From contig CAZBXE010000011.1 of the NCBI GenBank assembly GCA_964496125.1, positions 1 through 64,000 of the forward strand: a DNA stretch of 64,000 bases, given 5' to 3'. The DNA comes from CAZBXE01 sp964496125. Its GTDB lineage: Bacteria > Chlamydiota > Chlamydiia > Chlamydiales > CAZBXE01. This document shows, piece by piece, positions 15,110 through 23,381 of the stretch; position 1 is the first letter of the stretch, and the number at the start of each line of letters is the position of its first letter. The position numbers were made by a program, and so were the translations under genes. The notes beneath the pieces were generated by a model. It saw only the letters and a list, made by a program, of their open reading frames with translations. It ran no database searches and had not been told where the DNA came from.

Positions 15110-16702
15110 ATGACAGAAGAGGAATTCCACAAAAGGGAAACAATGAACGGCCTACCTGCGAGGCCGGAAAAACTCACCCCCGAGCAGCTGCCTGCCAAAA
15201 TTGGACCCTATCCGATTGAAAGCCTTCTGGAAAAAGGAGGAATGAGTCTTCTTTATCTTGCATGCCATCCAGAAACCAAAGAGCCAATTACAGTAAAAGT
15301 CCTCTCCCCCAGGTACTCCCAAGAAACTGAAGTTGTAAAACGGTTTTTGAAGGAAGCAGAGATCATCGCCTTGGCCGACCACCCTAACATCGTCAAACTA
15401 TATGGACAAGGAACTTGGGAAGGCGGGCTCTACATAGCCATGGAATTTGTCCAGGGAGTTTCCTTAAAAAAGGTCATACAACATAGACCCATGTCTTTAA
15501 AAAGGGCGCTAGAGCTAGTTCTTGAAATTTCCTATGCCCTCTGTCACCTCCACACGCACGGCGTAATCCATCGGGATCTAAAACCAGAAAATGTTCTGCT
15601 TACAGAAACCGGCCAAGTTAAAGTCATTGATTTTGGAATCGCGCAGCTCTTATCGGAAGCAGCTGAGCTTGCGCCCGAAAAGCGCCCTCGCGTCATTGGT
15701 ACGCCATTTTATATGAGCCCTGAACAAAGGGATCACCCTGACTCTGTATCTTTCCCCTCCGATATCTACTCCCTTGGAATCATTGCGTACGAACTGATTT
15801 TAGGAAGACTCTCGCAGGGGCATCTACACCTCTCTCTCATCCCCAAAGGACTGCAAAAAATCTTATCTAAAGCGCTACAAGAAAATGTCGACGCTAGGTA
15901 CCAAGATATTGTAGAGTTCATTTCCGACATTACTAGCTACCTCGGATCCCCTCTCCTTACTAAAGAAAGGAAGGGTGGAAATTTTCTAGGTGAAATCACC
16001 GAAACCCTAGAAGCTGCCGTTTTATCTTTTTTTCCAAAAATCCCTCCTGAGCTGCCTTATCTAGAGATAGGAATTACCCATCATAAAGGTCTTTTAGAAT
16101 CATGTATCTACTGTGACTTTCTCGGACTAGGAGCTGGTTCCTACTGCCTGATTCTTGCAGAACCCTTCGAGAAAGGAGTTCTCAGTGTAATGCACCTCTC
16201 AACCTTACGTGGCATGGTGCACGCCCTTTACAAAAAAGCAAGAGGACCAAAGGAGCTTGCCTTAGAACTCTCTAACTTGCTACACCAAAGCCCTTTTTAT
16301 CAAAAATTTTCTTTTCAATGCCTCTATCTCAAACCACAAGAAAATCAATACTTCTCTCTCTCCTGCGGCAGTGACGCGCTCTTTTACTATCCGGAAGGGG
16401 GTCAAGAAGCTAGCCTCCACTCAGAAAGCAACCCTTTTCTTGGGGAAAAAGAGACTATCCTAAGTGAGGCAAAAGTACTCACATGGAAGACGGGAGATCT
16501 CCTTCTTCTTACGATGCAAGACCCCACAAAGAATAAAGAAAGAGCCCTCCTTGTGAACAAGGAGATCAAAACAATGCTCTCCACAACAAGACATTTGCCA
16601 GCGCAAAAGCAAGCTGAAATTCTCTTTCGCAGGGTTCGGACTGCCTTCCCCAGTGATATTGAAGACCACTCTCTTACGATTGTATGCCTAAAACGCCTTT
16701 GA
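15110..16702 (+). CDS. pkn5: Pkn5-like Ser/Thr kinase with a C-terminal SpoIIE/PP2C-like domain
   Basis: This is a Hanks-type protein kinase encoded inside the T3S operon, matching CT673. I use ATG 15110; TTG 15089 and ATG 15143 (behind AAAAGGGA) are alternatives. The kinase domain covers about residues 28-290: a weak glycine loop (LLEKGGMSLLY), the ATP-binding Lys at about 63 (ITVKVL), HRDLKPEN from about 154, DFG from about 174, and TPFYMSPEQ. Residues about 300-530 look like a degenerate SpoIIE/RsbU-type phosphatase: VMHLSTLRGMVHALYKKARG in the place of GDVSGHG..A, TWKTGDLLLLTMQD in the place of GD.LLLYTDG, and DHSLTIVCLKR at the end. The metal-binding aspartates are mostly lost, so catalysis there is unlikely. 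No membrane segment is present, so it may be a substrate or a cytoplasmic partner of the machine. Confidence 0.9.
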   Translation: MTEEEFHKRETMNGLPARPEKLTPEQLPAKIGPYPIESLLEKGGMSLLYLACHPETKEPITVKVLSPRYSQETEVVKRFLKEAEIIALADHPNIVKLYGQGTWEGGLYIAMEFVQGVSLKKVIQHRPMSLKRALELVLEISYALCHLHTHGVIHRDLKPENVLLTETGQVKVIDFGIAQLLSEAAELAPEKRPRVIGTPFYMSPEQRDHPDSVSFPSDIYSLGIIAYELILGRLSQGHLHLSLIPKGLQKILSKALQENVDARYQDIVEFISDITSYLGSPLLTKERKGGNFLGEITETLEAAVLSFFPKIPPELPYLEIGITHHKGLLESCIYCDFLGLGAGSYCLILAEPFEKGVLSVMHLSTLRGMVHALYKKARGPKELALELSNLLHQSPFYQKFSFQCLYLKPQENQYFSLSCGSDALFYYPEGGQEASLHSESNPFLGEKETILSEAKVLTWKTGDLLLLTMQDPTKNKERALLVNKEIKTMLSTTRHLPAQKQAEILFRRVRTAFPSDIEDHSLTIVCLKRL

Positions 16703-17066
16703 TCTATACACAAATGAATTGGAAAGTTGGTAATATGCCAAGGAGGCGCCCTCAATTTTTGCAAGCGGTAGAGGCGTCGAAGCAGCTCTGGTTAAAACCA
16801 GAGCGATGCAGACGGGCAAAAATTGAGGGATTGTCCGACGCAGGCAGAAACAAACTTTCCAATTCATTTGTATATATATACACCAAAGGAACAGGAAATC
16901 ACTTCGTGCAAAGGCGCTGACAAGAGCATGAAAACCAATTCTTTATTCTCGATGTAGGCAAAAAAACATGTTTCAAAAAGAGAAGAGACATACCAAATAA
17001 CTTTTCTCTGGAAATTTAATAGAATCTTTAGTAAAACTTAGTCTTATACTTAAGTGTTTTTTTTTC
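16703..17066. other. Intergenic region between pkn5 and cdsC
   Basis: It holds the palindromic element (16705-16876) and then about 190 AT-rich bases. TATACT at 17045-17050 is a plausible -10 for cdsC, but no good -35 is seen at the right distance. No coding region is credible here. The open frame through the palindrome has no start context. Confidence 0.6.
16705..16876. repeat. MITE-like palindromic element, copy 1 (long)
   Basis: A 24-base terminal arm at 16705-16728 (TATACACAAATGAATTGGAA and on) is repeated inverted at 16853-16876 with one mismatch. Inside, CCCTCAATTTTTGC (16749-16762) is inverted at 16816-16829, and GCTCTGGT/ACCAGAGC (16785-16804) makes a terminal hairpin. The whole 172-bp unit can fold into one long hairpin. 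No transposase is present. A shorter copy is at 20746-20837 and a half copy at 43747. Confidence 0.8.
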
Positions 17067-19772
17067 ATGACGTTACGGAATTCGGCACATCAGACTCTTA
17101 TCTTGCTTACCGCGCTTTTTCTCGTGATTGCATACGCACATGGAAAGGCAGAATTAGACCCCAGTCATCTTACCGATTCCCTCCTTACAAACGAATCTGC
17201 TTATCCTAAAGACACAACGTCGGGGACCTATCCGAAAAACTTCGATAACCCACTTCTGGAAGGGGATGCAGACAGCGTGGGAAGCACATCCAACGCCAAA
17301 AGAAAAAAGGGATCGCTTGCTCCTGCTGCTTCAAACTCGAGTAAAATAGGGCCAAGAATAACCACAACCGAACCTTCAGAAAGTGAAGCAAACCTACACG
17401 AAAATGCCACAAAAGAACCCCCGCTGCGAGGACCATCGGCAAGAGAAGCTTCTACTAAAGCTTCTGCCGTAAGATCTGAAGATAAAAGAAAATTCCAAGA
17501 GGCTTTTCCCGAGTTCACCCCTCTCCAAAAAGAAAAAGAAACAGAAAAAAAACCAAAAGAAACACCACTCAAAGGAAAAATTTCTTCTTCCATCATCGAA
17601 GTCAAGCATGAAGAAAAACCCCATCTCCTCTCCGACACCGATACGCTGCTCATCAACTTTCGCAACATCAACATCGTCGAGCTCATCAACTTCATCAGCC
17701 GCCAGTCAGGAAAAAATTTCGTTTTCGATGAGGATGAACTCAATTTCAAAGTCACAATCATCTCCGAAGAGCCCACGACAATCCGCGATGTACTGACTAC
17801 TCTTATGCAAGTACTCCAAATCCGTGGTCTTTCCATGATCGAAGAGGATAACAATATCATCATCCACGCAAACCCTAACGTCCACAGCCCTGCTAAGGTG
17901 ATTACAGATCAGACCAAAGACTTAAACCGCGATGATGCGCAGATCATAACAAGGGTATTCCAACTCAGCTCCATCATGGATCCAGTGAAATTAGCAGACG
18001 TCATCCGCCCCCTTGTTTCCCCTCAGGCTATTGTAGAACCAATTGAGAAATCAAATCACTTAATTGTCACTGACCTCAATGCCAATATTAAAAAGATCAC
18101 CAAGATTATCAAAGCGATTGACTCTCCCCAAAACAATTTTACGATCGCACAATACACCGCAAAACAAGCGCTCATTGGCAACCTCGTTGTCTTAGCCGAA
18201 AAAATCTTAGCGCCCATCGCGCAAGACAAAACCCTCCTTTTAGTGCCAAAAGTCAGCTCGAACAAAGCGTTTATTGTCTCCAATCCAGCTCTTGTCGAGC
18301 AAGCTCTCACAGTCTTAAAAGAGCTCGATGTTGCCGATTCAAAAGAAGAGATTACCTCCCTTGGCAACTTAAGAAAAAAACTGGAAGAAGCAGAGAGAGC
18401 CCGCAATCTTGAAGAAGTGTATGTGAGAGATCCAAAAACGGGAAAACTTGTCAAAAAACTACGTAAAAGATCAGACGCCCCGGAAGATGAAAAAACATCT
18501 GCTGACAAGATGCAATTCTTCCTCCACAGGCTCCAATACCGAACTGGTAAAGAGATTGCAGATGCACTCCAGAAAGTTGCTGAAACCATGCAAACAACAG
18601 AAGGAGCGAGCAACGATCTTGCCAATGCGATCAACACCGTCCAGTGGATTGAGACAACCAATACCCTCATTTTTAGTGGGACAGTTTCTGCCCTTCGGAA
18701 GATCCAGCAGCTGATTAAAGAAATTGACTCTCCCGTTAAGCAAGTCTTTATTGAAGTGCTCATGCTCGATACCACCATTACAGACGCCTTGAGTTACGGC
18801 GTTGAGTGGGGTTCCCGCTTTGACCAAACCCATGCTGCTGGAGAGCAAGTTTTTGTCTCTGCAAACAACAGAGAAGACCCTGTAAATTCCTTATCGACAG
18901 CCACTGTTACCCCCAGGAATAACTTTGCAAAAGGTTTTGAACTAGGCGTTATTGGACGCACGATCATTAAAGGCACGACACAATTTGCAAACCTTGCAGC
19001 TATTGTAAAAGCCTCTCATGAAGATAAAGTAAGCCGAGTACTTCACAATCCAAAGATCATTGTAGAAGACAATAAGATGGCAACCTTTTTTGCGGGGGAA
19101 AATACAGCCTTTAGAACAAACGCTATCACAAACCAAGTCGGAAACTTTGTCACCTCAAACTATGAATTTAGAGACATTGGTACCACGCTGAAAGTAACCC
19201 CTCACATAAGTAACAACAACTTGATCACCCTCGATATCGACCAAGAATTCTCCCAAACAGCTACAATCCAGCAAGGGGGCGTATCAGGAACAGTTACAAA
19301 CGCAGCCAACGGAAGCCTTGCGGACGCAGGGCCTACTACTGTAAAATCCACAGCCAAAACCACAATCCACGTGCCTAATAACTACTTTGTTGTCCTGAGT
19401 GGATACGTGCGTGACGAGCTAGATGAAGACCGCAACCAAATCCCTTGCCTTGGTGGCATCCCCGTTGCAGGTGCGGCATTTAGCCAAAAGACAAGGCAAA
19501 AAAGCTCCCGCGTTGTGCTCATGTTCATCCGTCCTCATATCGTAGAAACAGAAGAGGAAATCGACTACACAACAAAGAGACAGCAAGACATCTATAATGA
19601 CTTCACCGATAATGGAGACCGCTGGCATCTCGAGGTTGAAGAAGCTCTTGACTGGATGAACATTGATAAAAATATCCATAAACCTAAGACATATCACGGC
19701 TCGCCAAGACAGAGCCCTTGCGATAAAGGCGCCTGTCCAGGCCCCTGCGACACGAAAGAACGTACCTGGTAA
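17067..19772 (+). CDS. cdsC: CdsC (SctC), T3S outer-membrane secretin
   Basis: CdsC is the secretin ring through the outer membrane. The 901-residue protein has a signal peptide (LILLTALFLVIAYAHG, cleaved near residue 27). An unusual Ser/Pro/Lys/Glu-rich extension covers about 30-185. N-domains follow (LLINFRNINIVELINFISRQ at about 193-212, and IEKSNHLIVTDLNANIKKI). The secretin core lies at about 555-835 (VFIEVLMLDTTITDALSYGV, then VPNNYFVVLSGYVRDE and PCLGGIPVAGAAF). The tail is Cys-rich (CDKGACPGPCDTK). No ribosome binding site is seen; a T-run precedes the ATG. The N-terminal extension is longer than I expect for secretins outside the Chlamydiae. Confidence 0.95.
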   Translation: MTLRNSAHQTLILLTALFLVIAYAHGKAELDPSHLTDSLLTNESAYPKDTTSGTYPKNFDNPLLEGDADSVGSTSNAKRKKGSLAPAASNSSKIGPRITTTEPSESEANLHENATKEPPLRGPSAREASTKASAVRSEDKRKFQEAFPEFTPLQKEKETEKKPKETPLKGKISSSIIEVKHEEKPHLLSDTDTLLINFRNINIVELINFISRQSGKNFVFDEDELNFKVTIISEEPTTIRDVLTTLMQVLQIRGLSMIEEDNNIIIHANPNVHSPAKVITDQTKDLNRDDAQIITRVFQLSSIMDPVKLADVIRPLVSPQAIVEPIEKSNHLIVTDLNANIKKITKIIKAIDSPQNNFTIAQYTAKQALIGNLVVLAEKILAPIAQDKTLLLVPKVSSNKAFIVSNPALVEQALTVLKELDVADSKEEITSLGNLRKKLEEAERARNLEEVYVRDPKTGKLVKKLRKRSDAPEDEKTSADKMQFFLHRLQYRTGKEIADALQKVAETMQTTEGASNDLANAINTVQWIETTNTLIFSGTVSALRKIQQLIKEIDSPVKQVFIEVLMLDTTITDALSYGVEWGSRFDQTHAAGEQVFVSANNREDPVNSLSTATVTPRNNFAKGFELGVIGRTIIKGTTQFANLAAIVKASHEDKVSRVLHNPKIIVEDNKMATFFAGENTAFRTNAITNQVGNFVTSNYEFRDIGTTLKVTPHISNNNLITLDIDQEFSQTATIQQGGVSGTVTNAANGSLADAGPTTVKSTAKTTIHVPNNYFVVLSGYVRDELDEDRNQIPCLGGIPVAGAAFSQKTRQKSSRVVLMFIRPHIVETEEEIDYTTKRQQDIYNDFTDNGDRWHLEVEEALDWMNIDKNIHKPKTYHGSPRQSPCDKGACPGPCDTKERTW

Positions 19773-19781
19773 AAGGATGCT

Positions 19782-20732
19782 TTGATTATACCAAATGTGT
19801 GGATGAGGCGACTTTCTCTCTTTGCCCTAGCCGCTTTTGTGCTGACAGGGTGTCATCCCAAGACAGATGTTCTAGAACCGTGCATCTACTACTCCATTCC
19901 CGAAAGCTATCTTGAAAGGCTCCCTTCTGCCTTCCCACCCCTCTCCTTAGAGGAACGAGAGCAAGCATTTGGGCAAGAAATTCTTTGCGGAGATTCTTTT
20001 GCAAGAGAAAAAGATCTTTATCGTGCTATTACTGCGTATAAACGGGCTCTTGTCTTCCTGCCCGAGTGCCGAGTGGAAAGAAGAGATGAGACTGTCTACA
20101 AGATCATCTTAGCCTACTATATAGGGGGCAAATATCAGTCTGCTATCGAAACGTTTGAAGCAAGTCCTCTTGTGAACATGAAGAGTAGTTTCCCCGCCTT
20201 TACCAATCTTTTGCTCATCTTGTACGAGTCGTATCATTCTTTAGGGTACTGTGACCGGGCAGATAAAGCGTTTTCCTTTATTGAAAAATACTCCCCCGAT
20301 ACTGCTGAAGATTTGCGAGTAGGAGCGCTGATCCAAGAAGGAAATAGTGCACACATCCCAGAAACCTACCCAAAAATGCAAAAGATCATGCAGTGCTACT
20401 GTGATCATGCGCTTTCCCCTAGAAAGGCCCAGATTTTCAATGCCCTGCTCCCTGGATCGGGGTATCTTTATGTCGGCCAGAAGCAATCCGCTCTTACTTC
20501 GTTTGTTATCAACGCTCTTTTCATCACTGCCGCCTATACCTTCTTTGAAAGGGACTACATTGCCGCAGGCGCCATCACTACAAGCTTAGAATTAGGATGG
20601 TACTTTGGAGGCATTAACGGGGCAGGTCTTGCAGCAAAAGAGTACAACGAAAGACTTTACAACTCACTTGGCAAGGAGGCGATGTTGCAAGGACGCCTCT
20701 TCCCTGCCTTGATGTTCACAACAGCCTTTTAA
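19782..20732 (+). CDS. Putative lipoprotein with TPR-like and C-terminal membrane segments
   Basis: This 316-residue protein follows cdsC by nine bases. I keep TTG 19782 because AAAAGGA stands five bases upstream; ATG 19803 would also leave an intact signal. The signal ends in a lipobox (LTGC), so it is likely lipid-anchored in the outer membrane or inner membrane. Residues 70-190 have TPR-like helix pairs (DLYRAITAYKRALVFLPE, YIGGKYQSAIETFEA). The C-terminal 100 residues (NALLPGSGYLYVGQKQSALT and two hydrophobic helices) look like the small membrane domain found after TPRs in many bacterial proteins. Position after the secretin suggests a role in outer-membrane assembly, such as a pilotin, but that is inference. 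Confidence 0.75.
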   Translation: MIIPNVWMRRLSLFALAAFVLTGCHPKTDVLEPCIYYSIPESYLERLPSAFPPLSLEEREQAFGQEILCGDSFAREKDLYRAITAYKRALVFLPECRVERRDETVYKIILAYYIGGKYQSAIETFEASPLVNMKSSFPAFTNLLLILYESYHSLGYCDRADKAFSFIEKYSPDTAEDLRVGALIQEGNSAHIPETYPKMQKIMQCYCDHALSPRKAQIFNALLPGSGYLYVGQKQSALTSFVINALFITAAYTFFERDYIAAGAITTSLELGWYFGGINGAGLAAKEYNERLYNSLGKEAMLQGRLFPALMFTTAF

Positions 20733-20745
20733 GTTCACTCAACAA

Positions 20746-20837
20746 TATACACAAATGAACTGGAAAGTTTGTTTCTGCCTGCGTCGGACAATCCTTCAAT
20801 TTTGTATAGGACCAACTTTCCAATTCATTTGTGTATA
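20746..20837. repeat. MITE-like palindromic element, copy 2 (short)
   Basis: The left arm 20746-20769 and right arm 20814-20837 (AACTTTCCAATTCATTTGTG and on) are inverted copies with one mismatch. The internal TTTGTTTCTGCCTGCGTCGG stretch matches the reverse complement of the right half of copy 1. It is therefore the same element in opposite orientation with an internal deletion (92 bp against 172 bp). Confidence 0.8.
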
Positions 20838-20863
20838 CAAAATTTAAGATCGGGTTAAGATTT

Positions 20864-20892
20864 TTGCTTCTCTGCTTAAAATCTGATAAAAT
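20864..20892 (+). promoter_or_regulatory. Promoter for the PP2C gene
   Basis: TTGCTT at 20864-20869 and TAAAAT at 20887-20892 are 17 bases apart. The predicted transcript starts near 20899 with a 20-base leader carrying AAGG. The promoter begins 27 bases after palindromic copy 2. Confidence 0.55.
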
Positions 20893-20918
20893 GATGGGCC
20901 TTTAAATAAGGTAAAGTC

Positions 20919-22259
20919 ATGACAGCTCATAATTTAAAACTATTTTTAAACGCTGAAATGCCGCAAGGCAACATTCTCATCCGCGTTGGTGACCTCTGCC
21001 TCACGGGGTTTAGGTACTTAGGGCGTGGGATTATCATCGTAAAAACAGACAAGGGAATCACCTGTCAAACATCCCATAAGTTGCCCGAAAACCCACTGCT
21101 TACTCTGGTCAAGCTCATTACCGCCCTCGTATCGCTGCCTCTTGTTTCGGTAGGATGTATATTTAAAGCTATTGGTTATCTGGATAACGATGTCTATGAC
21201 GCCCACATGCTTGCAAAAGAGCAACTCCTGGAACGTAAAGAAATCAATTTTAAAATCTCATCATCACAGAATGTCGAAAAAAATCTAAAGAAAAACCAAA
21301 AAATGGCAACAAGTAGTATGCCTGGCTGCATGTCTCGTCTCTTCTCATTCGTGATCCAAAGATTCCCAGCCCTTACCCTCCACAAAATCGGAGAAAATGC
21401 CAAGATTCTTGACAGAGGGGTAAAAACAAAAAGCCTCAGAGTGGGAACAAGGACTGCCCATATCGCCTCGTTCCAGGGAAGACGTGACTCCATGCAAGAT
21501 GCGCACCTGGCTACAAGTACCACGATTCTCTACGAAAATACACGCCACCCTGTCAGCATCTTTGGTGTATTTGATGGACATGGTGGAAAAGGTGCAGCCC
21601 AGTATCTTAAGAGTCATTTTGCAACCACGTTTGCACGCTCATTTTCCCACATTGCAAAAGATGCAGACCTGCTCCACTTTTCTTCAGAAGACAAAAGGCG
21701 CAACTGGATCATGACAAACGCACTCCAACACACCTTTGCCAGTTTGCAAGAAGATTGGAAAAACATGTTCCGCATGGATCCTTCTGGCTCAACAGCTTCG
21801 GTAGCTCTCATCTTTGAGAACAAACTCTATGTGGCTAACATCGGCGACTCAAAGGTTGTGCTAAGCGATAATGGACATACGCGCCCGATGACAGACGACC
21901 AGTCCCCGAAAGGAAGATATAAACGCAGAGTAGAAAAACGAGGAGGTACCATTGTTAACGGAAAACCACCCCGCGTGGAGGGGATGTTGGCTGTGGCTGG
22001 AGCCTTTGGTGATGTTTTTATCAGGGGCATAGCGCTTAAAGTAGATGTTACTTCCTACGACCTTCGGAAGTTAGCAGAGGGGGGGAAAAACTTCCTTATC
22101 GTAGGCTCTGACGGCCTTTGGGATGTCACAACCCCACGGAGAGCCGTAGACTACGTCTCCTCCATGCACGATCTTACAAGGTCTGGAGATCATCTGGTCC
22201 GCTATGCCTACAATGAAGGGAGCACAGATAATATTTCGGCACTTTGCGTGACTTTGTAA
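20919..22259 (+). CDS. Eukaryote-like PPM/PP2C Ser/Thr phosphatase with N-terminal hydrophobic segment
   Basis: This 446-residue protein has a complete PPM-type metal-dependent phosphatase domain at about 177-446. Motifs in order: RRDSMQDAH (in the place of R..MED), FGVFDGHGG (about 215-223), SGSTASVALI, LYVANIGDSKVVL, TDDQSPKGR with RVEKRGGTIV, LAVAGAFGD, LIVGSDGLWDV and GSTDNISALCV. Metal-binding aspartates are present, so it should be active. The style is that of eukaryotic PP2C rather than bacterial SpoIIE or PrpC. Residues 1-176 are unlike any phosphatase and contain a hydrophobic stretch at about 60-88 (LLTLVKLITALVSLPLVSVG), which may insert in a membrane. Lying beside the T3S locus, it may reverse Pkn5 signalling or be an exported effector. 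Confidence 0.88.
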   Translation: MTAHNLKLFLNAEMPQGNILIRVGDLCLTGFRYLGRGIIIVKTDKGITCQTSHKLPENPLLTLVKLITALVSLPLVSVGCIFKAIGYLDNDVYDAHMLAKEQLLERKEINFKISSSQNVEKNLKKNQKMATSSMPGCMSRLFSFVIQRFPALTLHKIGENAKILDRGVKTKSLRVGTRTAHIASFQGRRDSMQDAHLATSTTILYENTRHPVSIFGVFDGHGGKGAAQYLKSHFATTFARSFSHIAKDADLLHFSSEDKRRNWIMTNALQHTFASLQEDWKNMFRMDPSGSTASVALIFENKLYVANIGDSKVVLSDNGHTRPMTDDQSPKGRYKRRVEKRGGTIVNGKPPRVEGMLAVAGAFGDVFIRGIALKVDVTSYDLRKLAEGGKNFLIVGSDGLWDVTTPRRAVDYVSSMHDLTRSGDHLVRYAYNEGSTDNISALCVTL

Positions 22260-22282
22260 GCAAGATTTGGTATAAGAGGTGT

Positions 22283-22657
22283 ATGAGGTTATTTTTTCTT
22301 CTACTCTTCCCCATGTATCTTTGCGCTGATCCCTTCGGCAAAGACGCTGATCTTGTAAAGAATCCTTGTTGTATCTACTCCGTGGATTCTAAAGAACCCA
22401 TCCAAAGTCCCCTCGCCTTGGTTGGAAATACTCTTATTTCTTTCCATCAGAATGTCATATCCCCGGCTGATGGACCTAGGAGTCATTTCAAACCAAGCAG
22501 CTCCGAATATACGAAACAAGCCATTGTCAAATACGGCTTTTTTCTTGGAGTTCCCCTGGGTTGTGACCGTCTGATGCGTGAAAACAGTGATCCTTGGATC
22601 TACGATACGGTGAAGGGCGAATACGGCACCACCTTCAAATTCAATCCCGTAAAATAA
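22283..22657 (+). CDS. Exported YidD-like protein lacking the usual cysteines
   Basis: I chose ATG 22283, which follows AGAGGTGT and begins a clean signal peptide (MRLFFLLLFPMYLCADPF). An upstream ATG at 22244 overlaps the end of the phosphatase gene. The 124-residue product contains the YidD core: SFHQNVISPADGPRSHFKPS, SSEYTKQAIVKYG and LMRENSDPW. In ordinary YidD the segment reads PRC.F.PTCSEYA; here both cysteines are Ser or absent. Ordinary YidD sits inside the cytoplasmic membrane and aids YidC insertion, whereas this form is probably periplasmic and may have a different job. Confidence 0.75.
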   Translation: MRLFFLLLFPMYLCADPFGKDADLVKNPCCIYSVDSKEPIQSPLALVGNTLISFHQNVISPADGPRSHFKPSSSEYTKQAIVKYGFFLGVPLGCDRLMRENSDPWIYDTVKGEYGTTFKFNPVK

Positions 22658-22665
22658 TTTTTAAA

Positions 22666-23238
22666 TTAACGTTTTCGTGGCTCTGAACATTTCAGCAGAT
22701 ATTCATTGTGGCCTGGGCCATGAAAAAAAAACTCAATCTGGTGAAAAGTGCGTACCATTAGCTCGGGAACACTTGCTTGGCCTCTATGATACTGATTGTC
22801 GGCATAACCAATGATAATGCACCCACCCGGTTTAATGATAGCGGCCAAGGCCTCAGCAAATGATTCTCTTTCATCGAACGAAATGTTCCACAAAAAGACC
22901 GTTGCTAAATCAAATTTCTGATCTGGGAAAGTGGATTGATATTCTTGCAAAGTTAGTTTGATGAGCTGGTGATCTCGCAAGCCTTTAGCTTTTGCTATTG
23001 CAAATTCCCTATCATCGGGATCTATACCGATCACTTGGGCGCCAGCCCCTTACATGGCAATCGTATTTTCACCACTTCTGCATCCAATATCAATACACGC
23101 TTTTCCTGCGAGAGAAACGTTCATATGCCTTTCTAGATATGAAACAAGCTCAGTGGCCCACCCATCTCTTGGGGACCTTGTTTTCATGGTCTCATACAAT
23201 GAAACTAATAGTGGTGAAAGAGAAACGTCTTTATTCAT
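22666..23238 (-). pseudogene. SAM-dependent methyltransferase broken by an in-frame stop
   Basis: On the minus strand one reading frame runs 191 codons but is interrupted by TAA at 23050-23052. Upstream is the SAM motif I (ACIDIGCRSGENTIAM); downstream the frame continues at once with GAGAQVIGIDPDD (motif II acid), FDLATVFLW and IIKPGGCIIIGY. It is a class I methyltransferase. The stop falls right after motif I, so neither half could work alone. No frameshift is needed, which points to a single point mutation (for example AAA, CAA or GAA to TAA). Readthrough or a sequencing error cannot be excluded. No T3S or metabolic link is visible. Confidence 0.8.
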
Positions 23239-23381
23239 TTTTTCACAAATTTTTTAGAGAAACTGTATCACAAAACACATTTTCCTTCAACTTTTACTAT
23301 AAATTTTAATCAAACCGATTCTTCAAACATGAACGGTATAAACCCAAAAGGACGCGATTCTACTTTGGGTTAACAGAAAGG

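Noticed and set aside
16684..16920. Open frame of 78 codons across the palindromic element
   Set aside because: It overlaps the end of pkn5, has no ribosome binding site and consists mostly of inverted repeat sequence.
22992..23309. Plus-strand frame over the methyltransferase region
   Set aside because: The minus strand carries recognisable methyltransferase motifs, so this is antisense shadow.
23341..23371. Terminator after the SulP gene
   Set aside because: AACCCAAA/TTTGGGTT forms an 8-bp stem but no U-run follows on the minus strand.
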